Shown piece after piece: positions 6,930 through 13,670 of a stretch of DNA of 17,478 nt; the stretch's first letter is position 1; the number at the start of each line of letters is the position of its first letter. The notes beneath the pieces were generated by a model, which worked only from the letters and a program-made list of their open reading frames with translations, did not search any database and was not told the origin of the DNA. Source of the stretch: Halieaceae bacterium (GTDB taxonomy: Bacteria; Pseudomonadota; Gammaproteobacteria; Pseudomonadales; Halieaceae); assembly GCA_003523185.1 (NCBI GenBank), contig DPGN01000005.1, forward strand, positions 1-17,478, given 5' to 3'. A program made the position numbers and the translations under genes.

Positions 6930-8645
6930 TTGAGCTCGGAGACGGACAGCCTGGTAAAGCTTCATGAGACCGTTAATGGCCCTATGTATCTGTTGGAAAC
7001 CGATACAGTCATCTGTGAAAGCCTTCGCACGACAGGCGATTACGCGCCTGACGAAAAAGCACTGCTTGGCCCTCTAATCGCTAGTGGCGACACGATTCTC
7101 TATGTTGGCGCTAATGTGGGTAATCACACGTTGTTCTTTTCTCAGTGCGTTGGCCCCGAGGGGCGAGTGCTGAGTTTTGAGCCCCAACGATTTCTCTTCA
7201 AGATTCTGTGTGCCAATGCCTTGCTGGGGCGTTATCAAAATGTGTGGCCTTATCGGCTCGCTGTGGGAGATGAGGAGGGGAAGGTCGATATACCGGTTCC
7301 CAACTACGAACGCGCGAATAACTTTGGTGGATACTCGCTTTCATTCGATACGTTCAAGGAAGAGGGTGACATCACAACGATCGATGCCATTTCGCCAGAT
7401 CAGTGTCACCTTATCAAAATTGACGTAGAGGGCATGGAGTTGTCGGTACTCAAAGGCGCCGTCGAGACCATAGCTCGTACTCGACCGTTTTTGTATTTCG
7501 AATACAACCGACCTGAATTTAGAGAGGAAATCCTTCGATTTTCGGCCGATCAGCTTAGATACCGCTTATACCGTCACGGACAGAATGTTGTAGGCCATCA
7601 TGCGGATGAGGCACCACCGGAATCCGTTGCGAACTTGACTGAAATAACACCAAAATCGACGCCAACGGCTGTTAAAATGACTGCATCTTCAGGAAAAATC
7701 TTCGTTTCGATTGCTTGTTTTTGCGATCCCGATGTTGTGGATACGGTAAAGGATTGTTTTGAAAAGGCGGGCAGTCCTGCTCGCGTAGAGATAGGGGTTT
7801 GCCTTCAGGCCAAGCCCAACGACGCTTCTTACGAGGAACTAAACGACATTGCGCGAGTAACCGTAGATCGTATCGATGTTACCCAAGCGCGGGGACCTAT
7901 TTATGCGCGAGCGCGGTGCGAAGCACTGATGAGCGACGCTGACTACTTCTTGCAAATCGATTGTCACTCGCGATTTTTTCCCGGCTGGGACGAGATTCTA
8001 ATTCAGGAGTTCGCTAAAGCCTCGGAGCTCAATGACAGCGCTGTCCTGTCGCACTATCCAATGAACATTAAAAATATGGCGTCATCCGATCATCTTGATC
8101 GCATCGGCCACGTGAATCGTTATCGATATATCGAAGCAGATGCGATCAAGAGTCACGGCTCATTGATTAAGTTGCCAGAGGTACCGGCTACGTCGCTCGG
8201 TATAAGCGCAGCGATGCTGTTTATGCGGGCAAAAGATCGCAGGCGTTTTCCTTACGACCCGGAACTTGATTTCGGCTTACATGCTGCAGAGCAAGTGTTG
8301 TATGCCGTGCGCCTCTGGACTCATGGGTTTGACATCTTTTGTCCCACGCAGCATGCGTTGGCAACAGACTACGAGGGATCACGTGATCGAATTCCCGATG
8401 AGGTCAAACGCATCAGCAATGCAAATCGCACAGGCTGGCCTGAAGCCACGTGGTCGAAGGTGAAATACTTGCTGGGTCTAGACCACATTGAGCAGGTCGA
8501 TCCCGTCTACAGCGATACTCTGGGCGACAGTATGGCGCGTTTCGGTGTCGGCGATGAACGTTCGTTACGAGCGTACTATGACTTTGCGGGAATACACGAC
8601 GAGCTAAAGCGTGTCTTCCCGAACTACCGTTACGCTGAAGATTAA
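6930..8645 (+). CDS. Two-domain FkbM methyltransferase / Gnt1-type GlcNAc glycosyltransferase
   Basis: A 571-residue fusion. Residues ~20-205 form an FkbM-type SAM methyltransferase: motif I is YVGANVGNHT (58-67), Glu84 binds SAM ribose, and IKIDVEGME (D165, E167) is the FkbM hallmark; motif I has Tyr where most have Asp. A Pro/Thr-rich linker covers ~206-254. Residues 255 to about 490 match the GlcNAc glycosyltransferase family (Pfam PF11397, GT60-like) that includes Dictyostelium Gnt1: FVSIACFCD at the start, TQARGPIYARARC, and LQIDCHSRF with D344-C-H346 as the metal-binding DxH/DxD-like motif. Likely role: transfer of GlcNAc from UDP-GlcNAc and O-methylation of sugar or acceptor; targets are unknown. 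Start is TTG at 6930, five bases after the GST stop, with AGAGG at 6915-6919; an in-frame ATG at 6984 lacks a ribosome binding site. It overlaps the next, convergent gene by four bases. Confidence 0.85.
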   Translation: MSSETDSLVKLHETVNGPMYLLETDTVICESLRTTGDYAPDEKALLGPLIASGDTILYVGANVGNHTLFFSQCVGPEGRVLSFEPQRFLFKILCANALLGRYQNVWPYRLAVGDEEGKVDIPVPNYERANNFGGYSLSFDTFKEEGDITTIDAISPDQCHLIKIDVEGMELSVLKGAVETIARTRPFLYFEYNRPEFREEILRFSADQLRYRLYRHGQNVVGHHADEAPPESVANLTEITPKSTPTAVKMTASSGKIFVSIACFCDPDVVDTVKDCFEKAGSPARVEIGVCLQAKPNDASYEELNDIARVTVDRIDVTQARGPIYARARCEALMSDADYFLQIDCHSRFFPGWDEILIQEFAKASELNDSAVLSHYPMNIKNMASSDHLDRIGHVNRYRYIEADAIKSHGSLIKLPEVPATSLGISAAMLFMRAKDRRRFPYDPELDFGLHAAEQVLYAVRLWTHGFDIFCPTQHALATDYEGSRDRIPDEVKRISNANRTGWPEATWSKVKYLLGLDHIEQVDPVYSDTLGDSMARFGVGDERSLRAYYDFAGIHDELKRVFPNYRYAED

Positions 8646-9661
8646 CTGGGTATCAGACTGTTGAGTGTCAAGCCTGCGACGTTTCGCTTCACTTTGAAGC
8701 GATATCGCTCACTGCCTTCTTTTTCGCTGGCCTCGGCCTCACCAAAAAAGAAACTGATGATGACGTAACGATTCCCTGAGCCGATTTCATTGACCTGATG
8801 GAAAAGCGATCCCGGAAAAATGACAGCGCCGTACTTGGGCACGCTCAGAAGCTGTGAGTTGTATTCCGGGAACGCAATGCCACCCCCTTCATAATCATCG
8901 TTCAAAACCAAGGTCATCGCATAGCGACGATGTAGGTGAGGAAAGATGGTGTCGCGATGTTTCCCAAATTTGCCGCTATTTTCTCCAGCGTATTTGCAAA
9001 TTTTGTAGGTCTCGCGATGGGTAATTTCAGAATAAAAAACCTTTTCAATCTCGGGTAGGACGGACTTACTCAATTTGTCGTCGAGACGTTTTTCCAAATC
9101 GGCCGATGGGTGGATATGTAGTCGTCGCTTAAAGTCTTTGTCTGCAACAAACCCCTCTTCCTGGTGGGCGTCGATATACTCGATAAGATCTTCTGCGAGT
9201 GCCTCGTCGATTGCATTGTTGATCACTAGCACCGGGGCGGGTGATTCAGTACTGGGTAAAGTGAAGTTGGCTAGCTCCTGCTGCAGTTCCTCAAGGGTTT
9301 GCGCGTCAACAAAGTCAACAATCTTCAAATTACTGTCGGTGACGAAAGCACTGATGGGCGCAAGCTCGTGCTGAAAGAGATGACAAAACTCGGCAGAGTG
9401 GAACCAGCGGCCATGCTCAATGTCGATTGACGACGGGGTGAACACAAAGTGTCTAAAGGGTAGACGCAGCTGTAACGCGCGTGGGGTTATCTCTAGATGA
9501 CTGTCCTTGAGAAACAACAGGATATTGGGCTCGCCCGCTTTCCCTTGAACATCAAAAACTCGCTCGCTTGTGTTTATGTAGGCGTAGGGAACGTAGTCGC
9601 CGGTCGACATTCGAGTGCTATAGTCTTTTGAGGGGTCTTGAGAAGGGGTTATGAGCTTCAT
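8642..9661 (-). CDS. 2-oxoglutarate/Fe(II) oxygenase, prolyl-4-hydroxylase type, with redoxin-like N-terminal domain
   Basis: A 339-residue protein from the ATG at 9659-9661. The C-terminal half (~residues 150-315) is a double-stranded beta-helix oxygenase: iron ligands H235-x-D237 and H288, the 2OG-binding Arg298, and the GGGIAFPEY turn typical of the P4H-like (2OG-FeII_Oxy_3) family. The N-terminal ~115 residues (VPYAYINTS..., NILLFLKDSHLEIT, SAFVTDSNLKIVDF) have the strand order of an AhpC/thioredoxin-like domain but no visible peroxidatic Cys at the expected site; that assignment is an inference. A longer frame reaching 9799 would overlap the divergent hydrolase gene and adds low-quality sequence, so it was not used. 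The enzyme would hydroxylate prolyl or other residues with O2 and 2-oxoglutarate. It converges on the Gnt1-like gene. Confidence 0.87.
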   Translation of the reverse strand: MKLITPSQDPSKDYSTRMSTGDYVPYAYINTSERVFDVQGKAGEPNILLFLKDSHLEITPRALQLRLPFRHFVFTPSSIDIEHGRWFHSAEFCHLFQHELAPISAFVTDSNLKIVDFVDAQTLEELQQELANFTLPSTESPAPVLVINNAIDEALAEDLIEYIDAHQEEGFVADKDFKRRLHIHPSADLEKRLDDKLSKSVLPEIEKVFYSEITHRETYKICKYAGENSGKFGKHRDTIFPHLHRRYAMTLVLNDDYEGGGIAFPEYNSQLLSVPKYGAVIFPGSLFHQVNEIGSGNRYVIISFFFGEAEASEKEGSERYRFKVKRNVAGLTLNSLIPS

Positions 9662-9718
9662 GGCCCAAGTGTAAGCATAGAGCCAACATAAATTAATAAA
9701 AACATTGGGGTGATTGCG

Positions 9719-10633
9719 ATGATTCCAGCAAGTGAGACGTTTAACGGCACCTGGCCATTTGAACCGCATTTCACAAATACAGCAGGTTTTCGTCAGCACT
9801 ATGTCGACGAGGGACCTGCTAAGGGAGAGGTGATTCTGTGTCTACATGGTGAGCCTACCTGGGGTTACCTCTACCGAAACATGATTGGTCCGCTCGCCGA
9901 AAATTTCAGGGTAGTGGTGCCAGATCACATGGGTTTTGGAAAATCTGAAACACCACAGGACCGCGTTTACACGCTTCAAACTCATGTTGAAAACCTCGAG
10001 CGATTCGTCGCTGATCTCGACCTGTCAGACATTACGATCGTCTGTCAGGACTGGGGTGGCCCCATCGCTGGTGCGTTTACAGCCAGAAACCCTCACCTTG
10101 TGAAACGGCTTTTTCTTATGAATACCGTTCTTGGTTACGGCGGTGGTCAGTCAGCAGGTGGAAAAACGCCCTGGTTTCAGTGGATTGAGAAGCACGAAGA
10201 GGCGGGCACACTCAACGGAATACTGGGCGAACTGGGTAGTACCGTCTTGTCGGTAATGAAAATTATCGGTTTTCAGAATACGGCGGCTGTGGATGACACC
10301 TGGATCGAGGCTTACTCCGCGCCGTTTCCCGATCGAGAGAGCTGCATTGGCGCGATCAACTTCCCCCTCGATGTGCACTACGGGCGCTTCCTACCCTTTG
10401 TGTTCGAAACCATGGAGAGCGGCGACATCGAAGCGATGAAATCAAAACCCGCGATGTTGATATCGGGCGACAAGGATTTCGGTATCGCGCCTGATCATGC
10501 TGTCAGTGATTTTCGAGGACTCTTTCCGACTGCGCCGATCGTCGAAGTTTCCGGAGTGGGGCACTTCTGTCAGGAAGATATCCCCGGCGAGCTTGTTCAG
10601 TTCATCAAAGAGTTTATTGCCGAGAACCCGTGA
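9719..10633 (+). CDS. Haloalkane dehalogenase-like alpha/beta hydrolase
   Basis: A 304-residue alpha/beta hydrolase with an Asp nucleophile. The oxyanion segment is H43-G-E-P-T-W48, like subfamily I dehalogenases such as DhlA. The nucleophile elbow is Q-D111-W112-G-G, where Trp112 is the first halide-stabilising residue. Asp253 (GDKDFG) is the likely acid and His282 (GVGHFCQED) the base. A cap domain occupies roughly residues 140-215 and includes W residues (PWFQW) that could supply the second halide ligand. The family hydrolyses carbon-halogen bonds to alcohols; related epoxide hydrolases share the Asp nucleophile, so the activity needs testing. The ATG at 9719 has GGGGTGA six bases upstream and is preferred over the in-frame GTG at 9710. 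It is divergent from the 2OG oxygenase across 57 bases and ends five bases from the convergent LysE gene. Confidence 0.85.
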   Translation: MIPASETFNGTWPFEPHFTNTAGFRQHYVDEGPAKGEVILCLHGEPTWGYLYRNMIGPLAENFRVVVPDHMGFGKSETPQDRVYTLQTHVENLERFVADLDLSDITIVCQDWGGPIAGAFTARNPHLVKRLFLMNTVLGYGGGQSAGGKTPWFQWIEKHEEAGTLNGILGELGSTVLSVMKIIGFQNTAAVDDTWIEAYSAPFPDRESCIGAINFPLDVHYGRFLPFVFETMESGDIEAMKSKPAMLISGDKDFGIAPDHAVSDFRGLFPTAPIVEVSGVGHFCQEDIPGELVQFIKEFIAENP

Positions 10634-10638
10634 CGACG

Positions 10639-11259
10639 CTAGAGCACAGCGCCACTGAGCACCCAGAGACCGGCTAGACCGAGCATGGTGGCTGCTACGC
10701 GATTGGCATTCATCAGCCCCTGAGAATCAGCGAGACGTTTAGCTAGCCACTGACCGCCCGTCGCATAAGTCGTCATAGCAATGAACTCTGTGCTCATCAT
10801 GATGATGAGCATGGTTACGAATTGGGGGTAGAGAGGGGTGTCGCTTTGCACGAAGCCGGGAAGGAGCGCCATCAAGAAGGCCCAGCCTTTGGGATTGCTA
10901 ACCGCTGTCACGAATCCCAGCAGTATCAGCGCACCTGAGTGGGTTTCGTCGAGTCTGCGTGCCTTAAGATCCTCAGGGGTCTCATTAAACAGACGAAGGG
11001 CGAGATACAGCAAATATGTGCCGCCAACCAATGAAACTACCTGAAAATAAATAGGATCTCGCGATAGTAGCCAGCCAAGACTCCAAAACGTCGCGGCAAA
11101 AACTGTTGCTACACCGGTCAACTCACCTATCATCATCCAGAGCGTACGTTTATAACCAATCGATAAACCCAGTGTGAACGCAAGTGTCATGCATAACCCG
11201 GGCGTGAAGGACACCGAGGCAATGGTTGGAATGAATAGAAGGATGAGATCTGGGGACAT
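10639..11259 (-). CDS. LysE/RhtB family amino-acid exporter
   Basis: A 206-residue inner-membrane protein with about six hydrophobic helices, the usual size for LysE/RhtB exporters. The N-terminal family motif appears as SFTPGLCMTLAFTLGLSIGY (about residues 15-34), where the usual PGPN is PGLC. The second signature is VSNPKGWAFLMALLPGFV in the middle, matching the NPKA...F segment. Such proteins export amino acids or their analogues by proton antiport; the substrate is not predictable. The start chosen is ATG at 11257-11259 because GAGGTG lies six bases upstream; a further-upstream frame to 11337 would prepend a polar 26-residue segment without a binding site. It is divergent to the ridA-like gene and convergent with the dehalogenase-like gene. 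Confidence 0.9.
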   Translation of the reverse strand: MSPDLILLFIPTIASVSFTPGLCMTLAFTLGLSIGYKRTLWMMIGELTGVATVFAATFWSLGWLLSRDPIYFQVVSLVGGTYLLYLALRLFNETPEDLKARRLDETHSGALILLGFVTAVSNPKGWAFLMALLPGFVQSDTPLYPQFVTMLIIMMSTEFIAMTTYATGGQWLAKRLADSQGLMNANRVAATMLGLAGLWVLSGAVL

Positions 11260-11369
11260 GAGCACCTCGCGCGGGGCGGATGATAGCAGGATTTGAATCT
11301 TTGTCTGAGCGCATGTAGGTTTTAGCCACGGGTTCAATAAACAGGGCTCGAATAGCGGGAGACTTGAGG

Positions 11370-11816
11370 ATGATGCGGATTCACATTGCGGTATTGCTCT
11401 CCATGTTTATGGCCCCTTTGAGCGCCGTTGCCGATCCAGAGTTTTTCGACGAGGGTCCAATGGCAGGAAAAGGTTACCCATTTTCTGAGTCAGTGCGTGT
11501 TGGCAATATTTTGTTTATCTCCGGTCAGGTTGGTGTCGACGAAAATAATGAGTTAGTTGAGGGCGGTATCGCCGGTGAGACCCGTCAAATCATGAGCAAT
11601 ATCGGCGGTGCGCTCGAGCGCCGAGGGCTTGGCTTTTCCGATGTGGTTAAGTGCACCGTATTTCTGGCCGATGTCGCGGAGTGGGGCGAGTTCAATACCA
11701 TTTACACGAGCTATTTTGAGCCGCCTTATCCGGCACGATCTGCCCTCGGGGCCAATGGCCTCGCCTTGGGGGCTAGATTGGAGGTGGAATGCATCGCTGC
11801 TTATCCGAGCGATTAA
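11370..11816 (+). CDS. RidA family protein with N-terminal signal peptide (exported)
   Basis: A 148-residue protein. Residues 1-21 form a typical signal peptide (hydrophobic IAVLLSMFMA and cleavage after AVA at residue 21). The mature part is a RidA/YjgF domain: FISGQVGVDENN, a central TRQIMSNIGGALE helix, and PARS with Arg123 matching the catalytic Arg105 of E. coli RidA, while Glu138 matches Glu120. RidA deaminates reactive enamine/imine intermediates in the cytosol; a secreted version would work in the periplasm or on a different ligand. ATG at 11370 is preferred over TTG 11364 because GGGAGA at 11357-11362 is seven bases upstream. Neighbours are a divergent LysE exporter and UPF0145, without an obvious functional link. 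Confidence 0.9.
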   Translation: MMRIHIAVLLSMFMAPLSAVADPEFFDEGPMAGKGYPFSESVRVGNILFISGQVGVDENNELVEGGIAGETRQIMSNIGGALERRGLGFSDVVKCTVFLADVAEWGEFNTIYTSYFEPPYPARSALGANGLALGARLEVECIAAYPSD

Positions 11817-11858
11817 CCAGTCTTTTTATTCACGTAGACGAACAGTGAGGTAAGCATG

Positions 11859-12194
11859 ATGAGTGACCCCAAAACTATCGCGCTAGTCAGCATTGAATCA
11901 GTACCCGATGGGATGCGTCCATTAGGGTTGGTGCGAGGCAGTACCGCTCGCTCTAGAAATATTGCTCGTGATATCACCGCGGGGTTGAAGAACCTGGTGG
12001 GTGGAGAGGTGACGTCTTACACAAAGCTTATGGCCGATGCTCGAGAGGAAGCGATCTACCGGATGCAAGAAGACGCGGCTCGAATGGGCGCAACAATGGT
12101 CGTGGGCGTTCGTTTCGCGTCGTCGATGGTGTCACAAGGCGTATCGGAAATGGTGGCCTGGGGTACAGCTGTTGGCCCAATGGACGGTCAATAG
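11859..12194 (+). CDS. YbjQ/UPF0145 family protein
   Basis: A protein of about 111 residues matching the UPF0145/YbjQ fold (heavy-metal-binding domain family by name, no proven activity). Signatures: a first strand and turn, GLVRGSTARSRNIARDITAGLKN (around residues 23-45), VGGEVTSYT, AREEAIYRMQEDAARMGA (the conserved helix), and a C-terminal VSEMVAWGTAV. The family forms pentamers in solved structures. Two adjacent ATG codons exist at 11856 and 11859; GAGGT at 11847-11851 is four to seven bases away, so either can serve and the second has the better spacing. It is in the same direction as the RidA-like gene, 42 bases downstream. The stop codon lies within an 11-base tandem repeat. Confidence 0.88.
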   Translation: MSDPKTIALVSIESVPDGMRPLGLVRGSTARSRNIARDITAGLKNLVGGEVTSYTKLMADAREEAIYRMQEDAARMGATMVVGVRFASSMVSQGVSEMVAWGTAVGPMDGQ

Positions 12195-12229
12195 ATGGTC
12201 AGTAGATGGCCAATAGGTGGATAGTAACC
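12186..12229 (+). repeat. 11-base tandem repeat across the UPF0145 stop codon
   Basis: Three copies, GGTCAATAGAT, GGTCAGTAGAT and GGCCAATAGGT (12186-12218), are followed by a degenerate fourth, GGATAGTAACC. Each of the first three contains TAG. Because 11 is not a multiple of three, these TAG codons (12192, 12203, 12214) fall in three different frames, so the repeat terminates translation in all three. The repeat is directly seen; function is not known. Confidence 0.75.
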
Positions 12230-12231
12230 AT

Positions 12232-12330
12232 ATGTGGACGCTAATTATTGTCGGATTGTTGTGTATCCCCATCATTTACAAACGCATGGGAGAAAAAAAG
12301 ACCGAGCGTTTTGAAGATAGGGACAATTAG
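12232..12330 (+). CDS. Putative 32-residue single-pass membrane peptide
   Basis: A short frame starting at ATG 12232 and ending at TAG 12328-12330. Its N-terminal part is hydrophobic (LIIVGLLCIPIIY, about residues 4-16) and is followed by a highly charged tail beginning KRMGEKK and ending in acidic residues. This is the layout of small bacterial membrane proteins with a cytoplasmic charged end. GGTGGA at 12217-12222, nine bases before the ATG, could be its ribosome binding site, formed by the last tandem-repeat units. I do not recognise it. Evidence is only the composition and spacing, so it could be noise; it lies 37 bases after UPF0145 on the same strand and may be coupled to it. Confidence 0.45.
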   Translation: MWTLIIVGLLCIPIIYKRMGEKKTERFEDRDN

Positions 12331-12546
12331 GGTTTGAATGACACAATGCCGGTGGGCGCGGTCGATTTGGTGAGGCACAGGCGATAGGCATCGCCACAGT
12401 TGAGAGTTCTTCTGCTGAATCAGTAATCGAGATAACTCAAGACCTAAGATGACGATCGTTTTGATCACCAGGGCGAACCGTGTTCAAAGACTCCTTTGCC
12501 GTTTAAAGACTGCGGTGACGATGTGTGTGCTTTCAGCTATTTAGAG

Positions 12547-12981
12547 TTAAAACGTATCACCGAGCTCTAGTTCACCAAAGCGCTGCAATCGCGAAGTCAG
12601 AACAGCTGCTTGTCGATGTTTCACTGCTTGCTGGTATACAGGATCGGTGACCATTTCAAGGAAGGCCCCCGCATTGGGATAGCGAGCGATGAATACCTGA
12701 TCCCAGGATTCATCACTAGGTCCAATCACAGTCGATTCGAAATTGCCACGCCAGACAATCGAGCCGCCTACTCGGGAAAAGATCGGCCCACTGTCAGCCC
12801 CATAGTTGGCGTAAGCCTCCGCGCCGGTCATGGGCGTGTTTGCTAGCGGATGACCCGTCTCATAACGCGCTTGATCATAAAATTTGAGCTTGTTGAGCAT
12901 GAGGATAGCCGTTGTCCTATCCAGCGCTTTAAAAGCATCGAAATTAACTCTGGAGGGGTCAACGTACTGCTCATCGAACAT
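12547..12981 (-). CDS. DUF1330 family protein
   Basis: A 144-residue protein whose C-terminal region (ARYPNAGAFLEMVTDPVYQQAVKHR) is typical of DUF1330, a ferredoxin-like dimeric alpha/beta-barrel family. The GAEAYANYGADSGPIFSRVGGSIVWRG segment gives the beginning of the barrel. The family has no proven reaction; the fold resembles small monooxygenases and chlorite-dismutase-like barrels. This protein is about 40 residues longer than the usual ~97-residue members, with an N-terminal extension (VDPSRVNFDAFKALDRTTAI) that contributes the first strand of the barrel and an extra helix. The ATG at 12979-12981 follows GGAG about ten bases upstream. It is divergent from gmhA; the shared 110-base spacer contains two palindromes. 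Confidence 0.85.
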   Translation of the reverse strand: MFDEQYVDPSRVNFDAFKALDRTTAILMLNKLKFYDQARYETGHPLANTPMTGAEAYANYGADSGPIFSRVGGSIVWRGNFESTVIGPSDESWDQVFIARYPNAGAFLEMVTDPVYQQAVKHRQAAVLTSRLQRFGELELGDTF

Positions 12982-12996
12982 GGTTTTTTGGCTCCG

Positions 12997-13020
12997 AAGG
13001 TATCCACGCGTGGTAACCTT
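12997..13020. promoter_or_regulatory. 24-base interrupted palindrome between DUF1330 and gmhA
   Basis: Left half AAGGTATCCACG (12997-13008) and right half CGTGGTAACCTT (13009-13020) are reverse complements except for two adjacent pairs (A/A and T/T). The centre CCACGCGTGG is a perfect 10-base palindrome. It lies midway between two divergent starts, as expected for an operator of a dimeric regulator. Function is inferred; the regulator is unknown. Confidence 0.55.
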
Positions 13021-13037
13021 ACGCGGTCATGTCGGGC

Positions 13038-13050
13038 GAGACTAGGTCTC
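13038..13050. promoter_or_regulatory. Second short palindrome upstream of gmhA
   Basis: GAGAC (13038-13042) and GTCTC (13046-13050) are exact reverse complements with a TAG loop. It lies about 40 bases before the gmhA ATG and 17 bases after the larger palindrome. It may be a second half-site pair or a small leader hairpin; a five-base arm is weak evidence. Confidence 0.3.
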
Positions 13051-13091
13051 AGCTCCTTTGTTGCAAAATTTATCGTTAGAGGGACGTGCGC

Positions 13092-13667
13092 ATGCGCGAG
13101 TTGGTTAAATCAACGCTGGAAGAGCACAGGCAGGTAGTCGAAAAAATGGCTGAGCTTGAAAGCGAAATAGCGTCAGCGGGGGAGTTGTGTGGGAACGCCC
13201 TTGCCCAGGGCCAACGAATCTATCTGTGCGGTAACGGCGGTTCAGCGGCTGACGCACAGCACATTGCGGCTGAACTCATTGGTCGCTTTGTCAACGACCG
13301 TCGCGCGCTGCCGGCAATAGCGTTAACAACTGACACATCAGCGTTAACCGCCATTGGTAACGACTACGGCTACGACGAGGTTTTTAGCCGGCAGGTCGAG
13401 GGTTTGTGTCGGGAGGGCGACGTATTGATTGCTATCTCCACCTCCGGAAACTCCGGCAATGTCCTCAAGGCTGTTGACGCAGCGCATCGCGCAGGTGGCT
13501 CTGTCATTGGACTCTCGGGCAAATCGGGCGGCGAACTGAATGCCAAGTGTGACGTGTCACTTGTCGTACCTTCGGACGTCACTGCGCGGATTCAGGAGAT
13601 GCACATCGTGATTGGCCACCTCATTTGTGCGCTCGTCGAAGAATATCTGGGCTTGGATGCCGACTGA
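13092..13667 (+). CDS. gmhA: Phosphoheptose isomerase GmhA
   Basis: A 191-residue SIS-domain protein, the length of E. coli GmhA (192). It converts sedoheptulose 7-phosphate to D-glycero-D-manno-heptose 7-phosphate, the first step to ADP-heptose for the LPS inner core. Motifs: CGNGGSAADAQHIAAELIGRF (residues 47-66) with Glu61 as catalytic base, TTDTSALTAIGNDYGYDEVF (substrate loop), ISTSGNSGNV (phosphate binding) and RIQEMHIVIGHL with His171/His176 near the catalytic His. The ATG at 13092 is chosen over GTG 13086 because AGAGGGAC (13078-13085) has proper spacing. It precedes gmhB by three bases and is divergent to DUF1330, with palindromes in the intervening spacer that may control it. Confidence 0.96.
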   Translation: MRELVKSTLEEHRQVVEKMAELESEIASAGELCGNALAQGQRIYLCGNGGSAADAQHIAAELIGRFVNDRRALPAIALTTDTSALTAIGNDYGYDEVFSRQVEGLCREGDVLIAISTSGNSGNVLKAVDAAHRAGGSVIGLSGKSGGELNAKCDVSLVVPSDVTARIQEMHIVIGHLICALVEEYLGLDAD

Positions 13668-13670
13668 TCC

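Noticed and set aside
6984..8645. Start of the FkbM-Gnt1 fusion at the in-frame ATG 6984
   Set aside because: No ribosome binding site and it would trim the N-terminal strand of the methyltransferase; TTG at 6930 follows the GST stop by five bases and has AGAGG upstream.
9662..9799. Upstream extension of the 2OG oxygenase reading frame by 46 residues
   Set aside because: It would overlap the start of the divergent dehalogenase-like gene, is Cys/Trp-rich unlike the rest, and has no homology-like pattern; the internal ATG at 9661 leaves a sensible divergent spacer.
11793..11827. ATCGCT/AGCGAT stem at the end of the RidA gene followed by a T-run, as a terminator
   Set aside because: The stem is six base pairs with a nine-base loop and the T-run begins eight bases after the stem; too weak for an intrinsic terminator.
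12241..12468. Minus-strand frame of 75 codons opposite the small membrane ORF
   Set aside because: No recognisable domain, poor start context, and overlaps the better-supported plus-strand small ORF; judged a shadow.
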